Positions 33,346 through 45,662 of a stretch of DNA of 64,000 nt are shown here, piece by piece. The notes below the pieces were generated by a model. That model did not search any database and had not been told where the DNA came from. It saw only the letters and a list, made by a program, of their open reading frames with translations. A program made the translations under genes and the position numbers. Positions within the stretch are counted from its first letter, which is position 1, and every line of letters begins with the position of its first letter. Source of the DNA: Limnanthes douglasii subsp. nivea (Eukaryota > Streptophyta > Magnoliopsida > Brassicales > Limnanthaceae); NCBI GenBank assembly GCA_036936605.1, contig JAUPFV010000001.1, positions 321,744,250 to 321,808,249 on the forward strand. The letters are read 5' to 3'.

Positions 33346-33902
33346 TGTGGTGTTTATTTGGTTTGCGATAAAAATTTAAGTATTGAATTAAATGTGAACA
33401 AAATCCAAAACAGAATCGAACCAACCGAACCAAAACGAAATAGATCGGTTCGGTCAGTTTTTTTAAAATAAGATTTTTCAATTGATATTTTTAAAATTGG
33501 ATTAAATTCGATCGATTTTCAATCTATCTAATTTTGGAACTGAATCAAACCAAAACCAACAAGACCAATAAATATTGTATTATTATTTGATTGGTTTTTC
33601 CATGGATAAGAAGAATAAGACCAATAATCAATTATATATAATTCATCTTGGGTTCTGACAAAGAACTTACCTAATACATATATCTTTTTTTATTTTATTT
33701 TTATGGTGGATTTCATTCCTTTTACTGTATGTGATTCATTTTTATTGTTATGTGTTGATGATATATCCTTTTTATGTATTCAGGTTTTTTTGTTTGGACA
33801 AATTAAATTGAATTTAAAAAACCTCCTCTCTAATTTTTAAAATTGGATATTAGCATATCGACCTATAGTATTATTTATTAAAATCATGATTATAAAATAT
33901 AT
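33346..33902. other. Unassigned stretch with GGTTCGGT-type repeats
   Basis: About 33,400-33,600 holds AACCGAACC / GGTTCGGT phrases typical of decayed non-autonomous DNA elements, and weakly inverted text recurs near 38,960-39,080. I cannot define an element. Confidence 0.35.
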
Positions 33903-33911
33903 TATTATTTA
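33903..33911. repeat. 9-bp target-site duplication, left (TATTATTTA)
   Basis: TATTATTTA before the element; the same nine bases follow it at 38,862-38,870. Confidence 0.9.
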
Positions 33912-34050
33912 GAGGAAAGTACCCCTAAATATCCACTCAAGTATGAAATACCAAAATGGTACCCGTTTTTTGACTAGTTTCATAAAATACCTAGAGCCAT
34001 ATTTTGGACAATTATACCCTCTAGGGTATAAAAGGGGTTGTTTGGCTGAA
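33912..34050 (+). repeat. Left terminal inverted repeat of Pack-MULE
   Basis: Matches the reverse complement of 57,480-57,637 (for example CCACTCAAGTA and AACCCACTTTTTT) and more weakly the right end at 38,800-38,861. It is AT-rich until about 34,080, where base composition changes. Confidence 0.8.
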
Positions 34051-34079
34051 ACCCACTTTTTTGCACCTTCTAATCTGAC

Positions 34080-34660
34080 TTTTGGGTTCCAATTCCCCCC
34101 ATTTTCACATTTCTAAATTTGAAAAGAGAGAAACACGTATTTTCTCGAAAGAACCCAGAAGACGTTTTCGAACCCAAACCAGAACCTTTCAACCGGCGAC
34201 AAGTAATCGGCGACAAGTAACCGGCGTGCAGTTCCGATCAATGAACCGAACCGGAGACCACCGTTCAGCACCTACTCTGTCGAGCCTCCTACTCCGTTGA
34301 ACCGAAACGAAACTTCTATGACTGAACCGACTTTTGTATCGTTCCGGCCACCCAAACCCGTCAACGATACGGAACGTTCCGGCCACCGTAACTGCATCGA
34401 CAACACCATCGTCCCCCTCCGTCTCCGTCGAACAGGTACGTTTTTTGTTGCCGTCTTCCCTACTCTCTGTGTTTGATATTGGGTATTGTTTCCTTTCTGT
34501 AAACCCTAGAAGGGATTTGAAGATCGAATCATGTCTCTGTTCTAGCTTTACTTGAATCCTTAACCCGCATAAAAGATCTGGTTTTTGTCTGAACCTAGTC
34601 TTTTTGTGTAACTTGTAACATACAGTATGGTTTATTGTGCAATCATTTCCTAATAGCAAC
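34080..34660 (+). promoter_or_regulatory. GC-richer leader/promoter-like region of Pack-MULE
   Basis: Contains repeated CCGGCGACAAGTAA and ACCGAACCGGA phrases and several short open frames on both strands, none with a recognisable product. The text CCGTCTCCGTCGAACAGGTACG at 34,417-34,438 looks like an exon end with a GT donor, and AGAAGGGGTGATTCGACGA follows near 34,873; so this may be a 5' exon of the element's transcript. Inferred only. Confidence 0.35.
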
Positions 34661-34929
34661 TGATTTAAGTATCTTGACCCCTTTGTTATTAAGCACCTTG
34701 TAGTGATTTGAATTGAAAATTGGGGTTGAATCTTGTTTGTATAGCTGCTTAAAGTTTAAAAAATGTCATGATGTTCCCTGTAGTAACAGTTTCACTGCTT
34801 CGTGTTTTGACATGGCTTATACTTGTTACTGGAGTATCCTACATAATGACTTGCTTCCCTTTCTTATCGCGTAGAAGGGGTGATTCGACGATATGGGAAT
34901 CTTCAGATTTTGAATGAGTTTTACTCAGA

Positions 34930-36620
34930 CTATTAGACTAGTATTCTCGTATCTATCAGATGTTTACTCAAGTATCTATCAGACTAGTATTCTCGTATCT
35001 AGCAATGTCTACGTGTCTTAATTATCAGACTTATAATCAAGTATCTATCAATGTCTATATTACATATCTATCAGACTTATTATCGAGTATCTATCAATCT
35101 ACATATGTCGTATATAGCAACTACAAAGTGTTGTATCTAGGAATGCTTGTATTACATATCTATCAGCCTTATTATCGAGTATCCATTAATGTCCATATGT
35201 CATCCAGAGGATTCTGATTAGGTTTAAAGAAGTTCATGCAATTTCCTTTCATTATGCTTTTTTGTTGTTGTTTGTAATGTTTTTTATGCTTCAATGGACT
35301 TATAACTTTCACCAACCCTCTGAGCAGTTTGTTTTTTTAGAGAGGGTTGGTGTATTTGGAAGATGTAATGCATTGACTGATGTTCTATTAATGTTATAGT
35401 TTTATTATTATTTGTGATTTGAATGAAGCAGTTGAGTGAAGTAGTTGTAATGGCAGTTTGGATTCACAATCGCAATTTAATTATAACTAATCTATTAAAA
35501 CTAAGTAAACCTTAAAATCGCAAACAAAACTTGCGGTATCTAGCAATGTTGGATATGGCTGATAGGAACTTCTAGTAACTGGAATGTAAATCAAACTTAA
35601 CACCTCAAATAAATCAATGCCAATCGCAACCACAACACAACATATCTAGCAATATCGATGTCATATATCTATCTTCAATCTACGAGGCTATAGTAGTCGT
35701 GAATCGCAGCCTCTAGTAAATTCTGAGATGAAACACTAAGGGGAGAATCTAAAGTACCTACCAAACTAAATATAACTAAGCTATCAGATGGATGTGAACC
35801 TTAAAATTGCATACATAAATTGCTGTATCTATCATATGTATACTCCAGGATCTATCAATGTTATATATCGTGTCTATCAGACTATTGTTCACGTATCTAG
35901 CAATGTCAATATATCGTATCTATCAGATTTATACTCAAGTATCTATCAATGCAGATGTTTCGTGTCTACCAGACTATTGTTTACGTATCTAGCAATGTCA
36001 ATATAACGTATCTATCAGATTTATACTAAAGTATCAATTAATGCAGATGTTCCGTATCTATCAGACTATAATGCACATATCTAACAGTGTTAATATTTCG
36101 TATCTATCAGATTTATACTCAAGTATCTATTAATGCAGATGTTCCGTATCTATCAAACTATAATTCACATATCTAGCAATGTCTTGCACATAGATAACGA
36201 GTATCTAGCGTTGTAATCTCAGCGTATCAATCAATTTAGACATTATATACGATAAGAATCATCCAATCAAATAGACATGGTACATATCAATGTTAACAGT
36301 ATACAAAAATATAAGTCGAAAGATAAGGAGTACTTATCTCTGAAAATCAAAATGTTACTAATAAATTGGGAACACAAGTTCAGAACGGAGCATCACATGA
36401 CCTCATATTACTAGACTAGCAATGTCAATATATTAGTATGCTCCTATTAGGGTATTAGAGACTAGCAATGGTTTCCTAAGTATCCATAACAATGTCTATA
36501 ATATTGTATATGTTTTGAGTTGATGCTGCATCTGTCTAACAATGTGTCCCTTCATATCTAGCAAGGTGTTCCTTCATATCTAGCAACGTGTTCTTCATAT
36601 CTAGCAACGTGTTCTTCATA
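34930..36620. repeat. Degenerate repeat region (TATCTATCAG / TATCTAGCAATG)
   Basis: Dozens of imperfect copies of GTATCTATCAGACT, GTATCTAGCAATG and AAGTATCTATCAATG, spaced roughly 20-40 bp, clustered at 34,950-35,200, 35,815-36,230 and 36,540-36,630. Not coding. The core TATCTATCAG also occurs in the Ulp1 element (for example 54,322). Confidence 0.9.
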
Positions 36621-37099
36621 TCTATCAGGGTTAATAAAATCAAAATCCTCCAAATGTAAACCGCAGTAATGAAGTAAATGCATCATCTGCTCCATGACGA
36701 TGTTCACCATCTCATAGCAAACCCTGTCTTAAACGTAGTAGAAAACAGGAAACGAAAACTGGAGTTATAAGTATTCAAACTTTCAATTTGTCGAACAGGT
36801 GAAACGCGAGAAAGACTAACCATCCCATTCGAAGTCATTCCAGTAACTGTTATCGCCCCATGACCAAGCTCCGATCCCAACCCGGGACACTTTCAAATCA
36901 GAAGCACCTAGTTTGACTTTATCCTCTTCTTCCTTTTTGGCAAACATTTATATAAAAAACATATATGAATATACTCCATAACCGAAGTTCTAATTCGACA
37001 ATTAATTTCGAAAATAATAAAAATATAATAAAACTCATTACCTAAACAACATTCAAATCTCTCCATTTTTGTTGTGTTGTGTCGTGTGTTGTGTTTGAA

Positions 37100-37778
37100 T
37101 CAGTTTTTGTTTGCTTCACTTACTTTCTCCTCCAGCAAACTACCAGTTTCTTCATCAGCTTGCTCAGTCCTCCTCTGTACCTCTTTAGCTTTCAAAGCTT
37201 GAAGCTTAGAATGATTATAATACCCAACACCCAAAAACACAAGACCATACCCAAACAGATTCAACGGAGTCACCGTATCCTTAATCACCGACCACGAAAA
37301 CGCAATCAGCAACCAATCCTTAACAACACCAGCCACATTCATCGTCAAAACAGAGGTTTTACCCACCAGCAAGAACACGGCAAGGTTCAAAGCGAAAGCG
37401 CACAGCGAATTCGTACTGAATATCACGAAATCAAAAGTGAAAGTAGATGTATCCCTTAGAATAAGAAGCTCCACAAAGATCCACGGGAAATACAAGAAGA
37501 CAAAGCAACATGGAGCTACGTAATAGAGAGATGTAATCGGGTTAATTGTTATACCCTTCGCGTTAAGCAAGATTTAAATCATGACCAACCGTGTGGCTTC
37601 GAACGCCACGACACCAAGTTGTAAGATGACTCCCCATGTGTCGAATCTGGCTTCGCCGTATGCGGCGACTGCGACGCCGAACGAGATCGATAGCATGTTC
37701 ATCATGGTGTCGGATTCAAAGGCGTCTTTCTTAAACAAAACGTCGATCATTCCGGTGGTTTGGGGAGGTCGAAGGTAG
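37100..37778 (-). pseudogene. Captured nucleotide-sugar/phosphate transporter fragment
   Basis: Minus-strand reading starts with [36 protein letters not shown] and [13 protein letters not shown], then a TAA where relatives read Gln (37,575-37,577), then [60 protein letters not shown] and [20 protein letters not shown]. This is the C-terminal half of a triose-phosphate/nucleotide-sugar translocator (drug/metabolite transporter superfamily), with 5-6 membrane helices. The natural tail (to EKVSEANKN) is present; the N-terminal half is missing, so it is a captured part, not a gene. Apart from the stop the reading is well kept. Confidence 0.92.
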
Positions 37779-37939
37779 TTCTGATGTTTTGGGAGGGTTA
37801 AGAGAGATGGTTAAGAGAGAGGGGGTTAAGAGAGAGAGTGTGGAGGCTGGTTCAAAATTCAAAATTCAAAATTGTTGGGCTGAAAATACTCATTAATTCT
37901 CAAAATAAGGCTTATATACTAGGTTAAGGGTAGTTATGG

Positions 37940-37948
37940 TATTAAAAA
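37940..37948. repeat. 9-bp target-site duplication (TATTAAAAA), left
   Basis: TATTAAAAA; repeated at 38,752-38,760 on the other side of the nested element. Confidence 0.9.
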
Positions 37949-38751
37949 GGGTGAAGCTATTTCCTCCATAAGATCTATTATTTCCTCCATTTCAAATTTT
38001 TAATAAAACACTGAACACTTGTTTTTACCTTTTTGCCCTTTATTTACTTTCCAATTTATAATTTGGTGCCATTATCCTAACAAACCCTTATTACAACAAA
38101 CACATCATTAAGATAAATTACAACCAACATATATGATTTAACTTCTAAAATTAAACCCTAAAAACATAAGAACTCAATTATTTTTAAAATTTGTCACAAA
38201 ATTACATGTTTTTTTTACAACCACTCCGAATAACATATTTTTTTTAAAACATATGATTCTGAGTTAGAAACTCGGAATCACATACAATATTTATAAAAAA
38301 AAACCCAATTAACAGACACTAATCAAACCACAAAAATATATATATTTTGAACTCAATATACAGGAAAGAAACTATTAAACCAGAAATCGATATTAAAAAA
38401 CAATTAAACTAGTAACGCAGGAACTCGATTAAACGATGAAAACGTTTTTTTTCTGCATATAGAGTTCCTATAACTCATTATGCAAAAAAAAATCATAGAT
38501 TTAAAAAGAGATTTTATTCAATATGTCAACCCGTATATTTAAAATAAAAATAAGATTAACGATAGATTTTTATCTTTGGAACTCCATAAACTGCTTCAAA
38601 ATTCTTCAAAATTGTTTGGTGACTAGGGTTTTTGGTGTAAAATTAAAACAAGGATAAATTAGGATTTTCCTTTATGGAGGAAATAACAAGATGAAGTTTT
38701 TTATGAATAATAGAGGAAATAATAAATTTTATGGACGAAATAGCTTCACCC
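37949..38751. mobile_element. Nested non-autonomous MULE (803 bp)
   Basis: Inverted ends GGGTGAAGCTATTTCCTCCA / GGGTGAAGCTATTTCGTCCA, flanked by the perfect 9-bp duplication TATTAAAAA. The ends stay similar for about 45 bp (further TATTATTTCCTC copies). AT-rich, no coding frame. It lies inside the Pack-MULE, downstream side of the captured fragment's 5' end, so it inserted later. Confidence 0.9.
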
Positions 38752-38799
38752 TATTAAAAAACAATTAGATCTTAAAAGGGAATTGTTTTATTGAGATGG

Positions 38800-38861
38800 G
38801 TATTAAGTGAGCATTAACCCATTTTTGGATACGCCAATAGGTACTTAGGGTGTCATTTCCC
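38800..38861 (-). repeat. Right terminal inverted repeat of Pack-MULE
   Basis: Reverse complement starts GGGAAATGACACCCTAAG; shorter and more diverged match to the left end. Followed by TATTATTTA. Confidence 0.8.
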
Positions 38862-39374
38862 TATTATTTATTATCATGAATAGAAAAAGGATAATTAGTT
38901 TAACAGGTTTATCATATTTTTTCTGATTTTTTATTCTTATCAAATTATAAAAAAATGGAAACAAACATAACCGACATTGAATCACCGACGTTTAAAACCG
39001 AAAAGTCAATAAAAACCGATCGAAATAAAAAAAAAACAAAAAAAACCATTTAATAATTTATTTACTAAATTATTCCGATTTGGTTTAAATAGATCTCAAC
39101 AAGTGGCGGATCTAGGAATTCAAGTAAGGGGGGGCTAAAATTCTCGTCGAATTATATCTCTAACATTACTATCATAATTTTTAATAAATTCGCGTAGTCC
39201 CGGATCACTCACTATATATTCATTCAAATGAAATTCTACACTATCATCATTAGGTATCATATTATTATTACTCGAGCTACTTGAAGAACCAACACTATTC
39301 TTTGGTTTTTTTCTAATAACGCTCCATTATAAGTCTATAAATAAAAATATCTTATTATGATATGATATTATTAC

Positions 39375-39386
<12 letters not shown>

Positions 39387-39426
<40 letters not shown>
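39387..39426. repeat. (AT)n microsatellite in left arm
   Basis: A run of AT dinucleotides; the inverted arm carries a shorter one at about 43,706-43,733 and the copy at 58,816-58,843 a medium one, showing independent length change. Confidence 0.9.
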
Positions 39427-39429
<3 letters not shown>

Positions 39430-40255
39430 ACAATAAATCTTAATGTATCTTAATATATTATTTTTAAAAGATATATAAAATAAAATAAAATATAACAAAA
39501 CCAAATTTAATATCTTAAAAAAATATTTTAAAATTTACATAAAAGTAAATAAAATTTGTTATAAAAAATATATAAAATTTGTTATATTTAAGATATTTTT
39601 ATTAATATATTATTTTTAAAAGATATTTAAAAAAATAAAATATAACAAAATCATTTAATATATAAAAGATATTTCAAAAGATACATAAAAATAAAATGTA
39701 TAAAATATACTTTTGACAAATGGATGGAAATAAATTCAATTTTAATATAAAAATATATTTTTAAATACATATAGATAAAATCAAAATTTTATATAAACAT
39801 TATATAAAATTAAAGTCAAATTTGTATTAAAAATAATTTATAATATAAATATATAATTTTATTTTAAAAAACTAACAAATATTTCCATATATATATATAT
39901 GGTCTTTAAACAGATTAAAAAAATAATATTTTATAAAAATGAATATTAATATATTGGTAATTAAAAATTATTTTAAAAAATATAAACAAATAAAATGAAA
40001 ATGATTATTTAAAATATACATTAGAAAATAATTAAAAAAAATGATTTGAGTAAAAAAAACTTTGCTATCTAAAACTAAGGAAATGTATTTTCACTTTCCT
40101 AAGTCACCACAAATCAGATCATAAAAAAATATTGATTATCAAATGTCTTAAGATCAAAATAATAATAAAATTTAAAAAAAACAAAAAAATATACCTACCT
40201 TGAAAAAATTATTTGGTGAAACTCCTTCGGATTGTGTTCTTTCTTTTCCCCTTTT

Positions 40256-41603
40256 CTTTAATTTCTTTGATTTAAATTTCGTTTCCCCCCTTTTCTTTAA
40301 TTTCTTTGATTTAAATTTTGTCTCGTTCATAAGCAGCAACTAATATCTTTTTCTAAATCAAAGTAAGAGATAAAACATATCAACATACTAATTTTTAAAT
40401 TAAAGTTTTTTCTACCATTACTTTAAATTTAAAAAATTCCTAAAAAATAATTATTATCTTAAATTTTTACTTTAATATATTTAAATAATTATTACCTTAA
40501 AAAATTATAATATATATTTTAGGTAAGAGGCGTAAAATTTTTACTTTAATATCATTTAAATAATTATTGCCTTAAAAAAATTACAAAATATATATTTTAG
40601 GTAAGGGGGCGTAGAATTTTTATTTTAATATCATTTGAATAATTACTACCTTAAAAAAAATTATAAAAGATTTATTTTAGGTAAGGAGCCCTACGCCGCC
40701 ACTTATAAATATTTGATTGAAAATAATTCAATGGAGATGGCGTATTACTATAAATATTAAAATTTAATCACTTTAGACCTAATCTTTCCAATGTACTTAT
40801 TATTATTAGTTATTAGCCTGTGGAGTTAGTGATCTATGCAGACCCCACCCCCACCACTTACCAACGAATAAGGTGTTGTACAATCATGGTCCTGCATCAT
40901 AAATAATAGTACGAGTAACGCTTTGTAAGCTTATCCAATAACTTTGAAAGTTATAAGTTCTATGAACTTGTACTTTCTTTGAATGAGTTGATTCTCCAGA
41001 TCCATGGAAGTATATTACCTTTGTTTATTTGATAAATTATATATGTTATGGAACTTAAATAATAAAATACAATTAAGAGAAAATAAAATGGTAAATGTTT
41101 TTCTTATATAGAGTATTTAGTCTGGTCACTGCAAGTTTGGTTGGTTTTGTTTTGCTTTTTAGAGGTTGTGCTGTTTATATTTTTTATTTTTCTACTAAAC
41201 GCTTAAGAAAAGCATACTATTTGGTCCGGTAGCGGTTGGTTTGGTAGTATTTTACTGTTCCCAATCACCTATTGACAACTACAAATACAAAGACCTTTAT
41301 TTTCTTCCAACAAAACCGCTAATCATTGGTGGTTCATTTTAATAGCTTTTAAAATCTGGATAATAGAACCCATGCTACACTGGATAGGGATGGTTTGTGT
41401 TACGTTTGTGTTACGTTTGTGTTAAACTTGTGTTATATTTATGTTATATTTGTGCTAAATATACATGAAACTTATGAAATTTTGTGCTAAATTTGCACGG
41501 AACATATAACGCATCAATCTATATAACTACATGGTTTAAACATGTTAGAATATATAGCTGATGAAGCAACTAGGAGAAGAAAAAATATTTAGTCTTATAA
41601 TAT
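40256..41603. other. Non-coding spacer of foldback A
   Basis: AT-rich. 40,490-40,690 holds three imperfect copies of ATATATTTTAGGTAAG(A/G)GGCGTA; 41,395-41,460 holds an iteration of TTTGTGTTACG / TTGTGTTATATT. No gene seen. Confidence 0.6.
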
Positions 41604-41644
41604 TCAGTATATTAAGTTGTATGAACCATTTTTCTTTAATTCAT

Positions 41645-41978
41645 TTTTATATTTCAATTGCTTCCATTCAACCAAAGGTTTCAAAAAACATTTCACCTTT
41701 TCAGGTTCTTGTAGAGTGTAAGAAGCATGTGTTTCTTTGGAAACTTTTGAAACAAGAATTCCAAAACCCTGATCTCTATCTTTAAATGCATCTTCGTCGG
41801 TTCGATCGTCACCAATGTAGATCGGCAAAACGTCCTTAGAGTTTCCAAACCCTATAAAATATAATTTTTGTTAAAAAAAATATGTTTATAATATGCTTTA
41901 TACACGTTTACAACCATAACACTCACCCAATGATTCCAACAGAAACTCTATTGCTTTGCCTTTGTCCCATTTGATAGT
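41645..41978 (-). pseudogene. Trehalose-6-phosphate phosphatase gene fragment, copy A
   Basis: Exon text IKWDKGKAIEFLLESLG at 41,928-41,978, then a GTGAGTG...TTATAG intron of about 75 bp, then [34 protein letters not shown] and SLQEP-type text to LVEWKQL near 41,650. [11 protein letters not shown] is the conserved metal/catalytic segment of plant trehalose-6-phosphate phosphatases (HAD family), which convert trehalose-6-phosphate to trehalose. Only two C-terminal exons are present, and the intron is kept, so capture was from DNA. This copy lacks nine bases (VLRD shortened to D) that copy B at 61,103-61,449 retains. Confidence 0.92.
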
Positions 41979-42176
41979 AAATTATTAAAAAATATATCAA
42001 AATTAGAAATTAAATAAAATGGTAAATAATTAAAATTATAATAGAATATAAGAGAGAATAATATTTTTAAAACATTAGAACAAAGCCACCAGTGAAACAT
42101 AAATAAATAAATAAATAGAAAAGGATTTGGTCTAAAATATTTTTATAAATTTATGTTATTTTTGTTTGCAAAATAG

Positions 42177-42420
42177 TTGGAAGAAGACTGTTTCACAATG
42201 GTCACGTTGGTGTTTTTAGAGCTAGATAACGCATTCGAAACTAACAATAGAACTAGTTTGATGAACAGCTCACCCACAACCAGTTTGCAGCAAGCCTGGC
42301 TTGGGTTAGACTGGACTGGAGCTAGATGTACAAAATTATTAAGAATAGGGTTAATGAGGGAGCTACACGTGGAGAGATAAAGGGATGTGGTCCTCTAAAA
42401 GATTACATATAGGGGTGTTA
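42177..42420 (+). other. Conserved unidentified stretch with 67-codon frame
   Basis: A 67-codon frame (MEEDCFTMVTLVFLELDNAF...) is identical in translation to 61,645-61,848 in the other copy. The identity probably reflects recent duplication rather than selection; I recognise no family. It may be untranslated captured sequence. Confidence 0.3.
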
Positions 42421-42594
42421 CACGTGTTTGTTAAATTGATTCCACCATGTGCATGCATTCAGCTCTTGTCTCTGTCACTATCTTTTAGATTTAGATTTAT
42501 ATTTTTCTTTTCCTTTTGTTTTTGTTGTTGTGTGTGATTTCTAGGACGTTCTCACTTTTCACGTAGCTTTGTGTTTAAGCAATTCTATAAAATA

Positions 42595-42882
42595 CTCCTT
42601 CCACTCATACCCATTCTATATAGAAATAATTATATTTCGATTATAACTGTTTTTATTTTTAATATATTACCTTCAGTTATAGTATAATTTACTAATCCAG
42701 TTATTATTATTAATATTCCGAACAAGTTTATAATATTTTTAAAAGTATATAACTTTTTCATTCTAAATTACATGGGGTTTTAAGGTTATATACTATATTT
42801 TATGGAAGTTAATGATTATTTATAAAAAAAAATAGATTTGTTTAACCATAATAAATAATATTAAATTTTGCATTGATATGCG
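42595..42882. mobile_element. Stowaway-like MITE, truncated (copy A)
   Basis: TA followed by CTCCTTCCACTCATACCC, as in Tc1/mariner-type Stowaway ends. The right end is lost at the junction with the inverted arm at 42,883; the other copy (62,067-62,366) keeps both ends. Confidence 0.5.
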
Positions 42883-43706
42883 AAAAGGGGAAAAGAAAGA
42901 ACACAATCCGAAGGAGTTTCACCAAATAATTTTTTCAAGGTAGGTATATTTTTTTGTTTTTTTTAAAATTTTATTATTATTTTGATCTTAAAACATTTGA
43001 TAATCAATATTTTTTTATGATCTGATTTGTGGTGACTTAGGAAAGTGAAAATACATTTCCTTAGTTTTAGATAGCAAAGTTTTTTTTACTCAAATCATTT
43101 TTTTTAATTATTTTTTAAAGTATATTTTAAATAATCATTTTCATTTTATTTGTTTATATTTTTTAAAATAATTTTTAATTACCAATATATTAATATTCAT
43201 TTTTATAAAATATTATTTTTTAATCTGTTTAAAGACCATATATATATATGGAAATATTTGTTAGTTTTTTAAAATAAAATTATATATTTATATTATAAAT
43301 TATTTTTAATACAAATTTGATTTTAATTTTATATAATGTTTATATAAAATTTTGATTTTATCTATATGTATTTAAAAATATATTTTTATATTAAAATTGA
43401 ATTTATTTCCATCCATTTGTCAAAAGTATATTTTATACATTTTATTTTTATGTATCTTTTGAAATATCTTTTATATATTAAATGATTTTGTTATATTTTA
43501 TTTTTTTAAATATCTTTTAAAAATAATATATTAATAAAAATATCTTAAATATAACAAATTTTATATATTTTTTATAACAAATTTTATTTACATTTATGTA
43601 AATTTTAAAATATTTTTTTAAGATATTAAATTTGGTTTTGTTATATTTTATTTTATTTTATATATCTTTTTAAAATAATATATTAAGATACATTAAGATT
43701 TATTGT

Positions 43707-43737
<31 letters not shown>

Positions 43738-43941
43738 GTAATAATATCATATCATAATAAGATATTTTTATTTATAGACTTATAATGGAGCGTTATTAGA
43801 AAAAACCAAAGAATAGTGTTGGTTCTTCAAGCAGCTCGAGTAATAATAATATGATACCTAATGGTGATAGTGTAGAATTTTAGTGTAGAATTTCATTTGC
43901 ATGAATATATAGTGAGTGATCCGGGACTAGGCGAATTTATA

Positions 43942-44515
43942 AAGTAGATTAATTAGATTTTATTCTATGTTAAGGTTGTAACGTGTTAAGTTAATATAGA
44001 TGATACTAATTATCGAATAATTTTGTAATTTTTTAAAATAAAATTTTATTTTTAATAAAACTTAAATTTAATTTATAGATTTAATTAAATTTATAATATA
44101 TTTAATTTATTTATAGATAATGTTGATTGTGTTCATTTATAAAACTAAATTATAATATATTTAATTTATTTAATTTTGCATTCAATTAAAATTTATTAAA
44201 ACTAAATTATAATATAAATATAAGTTTAATTATAGTATAATAAAGTTAAATTATAATGTAAACATTTTATTTATAATAAATAATTAAATTATAATAAATA
44301 TTTAAATTTAGAAATTAAATTTAAATTTGTAAATTGTCTCCACAAATTTATTTATAATAAAAACTTAATTCATAAATTGCGAAAATCAAATACATAGTGG
44401 TATTAATTTGTTCGAAAATAAATTTTCGAAAAAATAGCAACCGAAACTTGAAAACACATGCAAAATAAATAAAAATACAAGAAAACACAAATAACAAAGA
44501 AACAATTACGATAAA
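43942..44515. other. AT-rich spacer
   Basis: Repeated TTATAATATATTTAATTTATT phrases, nothing coding. It may include the end of the Harbinger derivative. Confidence 0.45.
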
Positions 44516-45560
44516 TTACATAGTGAAATTATTGAAACCAGAACTTCCACTTGGTCCATCATTTCCATAATCCGTTCCGTCGTTAAATGAAGGTCGATAT
44601 GTAGCGTGCTCGATGCGTTCACGTATATTTTTCTTTTTTTTGGTCCAAAAGCTTTTCGAGTCCGGAGTCATATTGGTGGTATCAACATTCATGATGCTAC
44701 AATCATTCGCCTCTTCCACTAATCTATAAGTATCTTGCATATGTCCTATCTTAGTCCGTGTAAGATCATTCGCCTCTTTCATGAGTGTGTTAGCTTCAGC
44801 TTGCATTGCTAGAATCTTAGCCAAGCCTTCAGTCCTTTCCGCAGATGCATCGCTATCACTTATCTTTTGTTTATTTTTGTTCCGACGAGCATGATTTCTA
44901 CCCATGGGCCTATTAATATCAGTAGCGGGTGGATCGATATCAACTCCGAGATCACAATAAGGTTGTGATTCCGTAAACTGTTGTTCAGAATCCGTATCAA
45001 TAGGACGAGGCTGGTTGGTTTGAGAAGTATGAGAATTTGATGTTGTCGATTGAAACATCACAGAATCCTTTAAAATTTCCCAACATGATGGAATTGAAAT
45101 TTTTTTCCACGGGCTAGAGTTGAATATAAGTGTACTTTGAGAATTTCCTAAATGAAAAATAATAAATAAATTAGTTAATATTAATATATACATGAACATT
45201 AACAACTGCTAAATGTTGAAATCATGTGTAATAAAAATACTTACTTGATCCGCTATGTTAGTTCCACTAACTGGTGCTTTTTCAACTTGCTTGATCGCTT
45301 GGTTCCATTTGTTAACCGAAGGAAAAATATGTTTTTTGCAACGATTGCTAAGACCTTCTTCAGTTCTTTGTACATGGTTGATGTTGTTATCAACATCTCC
45401 TAAATATTCATACATTGAATCTTTGATTTTTTTTCCAAAAACGACTTTCGGTTTGTTGCACTCCTACACATGGATCTTCAGAAATTTTTCTATAGGCTTT
45501 GCATAGAGCTATATCTTCGTTTGAAGTCCATTTTTTTTATATTTTTTTGGTAGAAGATAA
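44516..45560 (-). pseudogene. Harbinger ORF1 (Myb-like / NAM-associated protein)
   Basis: Exon 1 (about 45,560-45,245) reads WTSNEDIALCKAYRKISEDP and then, after one extra A in an A-run at about 45,428-45,435, KDSMYEYLGDVDNNINHV and NRCKKHIFPSVNKWNQAIKQ, the Myb/trihelix-like DNA-binding part. A GTAAGT...TTTAG intron fits 45,148-45,244, and the frame continues as GNSQSTLIFNSSPWKKI, SCWEILKDSVMF, RPMGRNHARRNKNKQK, then a long helical stretch to the stop at 44,516. In these elements ORF1 helps carry the transposase to DNA. Only the one homopolymer shift breaks it. Confidence 0.82.
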
Positions 45561-45662
45561 AAAGTTTTTTCGAGAGAGACTATTATTTTCCTTTCGGATA
45601 AATGTTTCTGAAATGTTATGAATTAGTTTGGTTCCAATCTTGTGTATTTATGTCATTCAAGA

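Larger units (their letters stand above)
33912..38861. mobile_element. Pack-MULE carrying a transporter gene fragment
   Basis: 4,950 bp. The ends are related inverted repeats (GAGGAAAGTACCCCTAAATA left; GGGAAATGACACCCTAAGTA from the right) and the 9-bp duplication is perfect, as expected for Mutator-like elements. It encodes no transposase; inside are a GC-richer leader-like region, a long degenerate repeat, a host transporter gene fragment and a smaller nested MULE. The left terminus also matches the right terminus of the Ulp1 element at 57,637, so both belong to one family. Confidence 0.9.
39103..43941. repeat. Foldback locus A: long inverted duplication around TPP fragment
   Basis: Left arm 39,183-40,255 and right arm 42,883-43,941 are near-identical inverted copies (about 1.06 kb each) separated by 2.6 kb. 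The left copy extends to 39,103, where GTGGCGGATCTAGGAATTC resembles hAT-type ends; a matching inward-facing AAGTGGCGGCGTAGGG lies at about 40,690-40,706. The spacer holds a TPP gene fragment and a truncated Stowaway-like MITE. The same unit without this particular inversion occurs at 58,535-62,300. Confidence 0.92.

Noticed and set aside
34189..34659. 156-codon minus-strand frame in the Pack-MULE leader
   Set aside because: GC-richer repeat text gives open frames on both strands; no family resemblance and no promoter on that strand.
37079..37459. 126-codon plus-strand frame
   Set aside because: Shadow of the transporter fragment, which is clearly coded on the minus strand.
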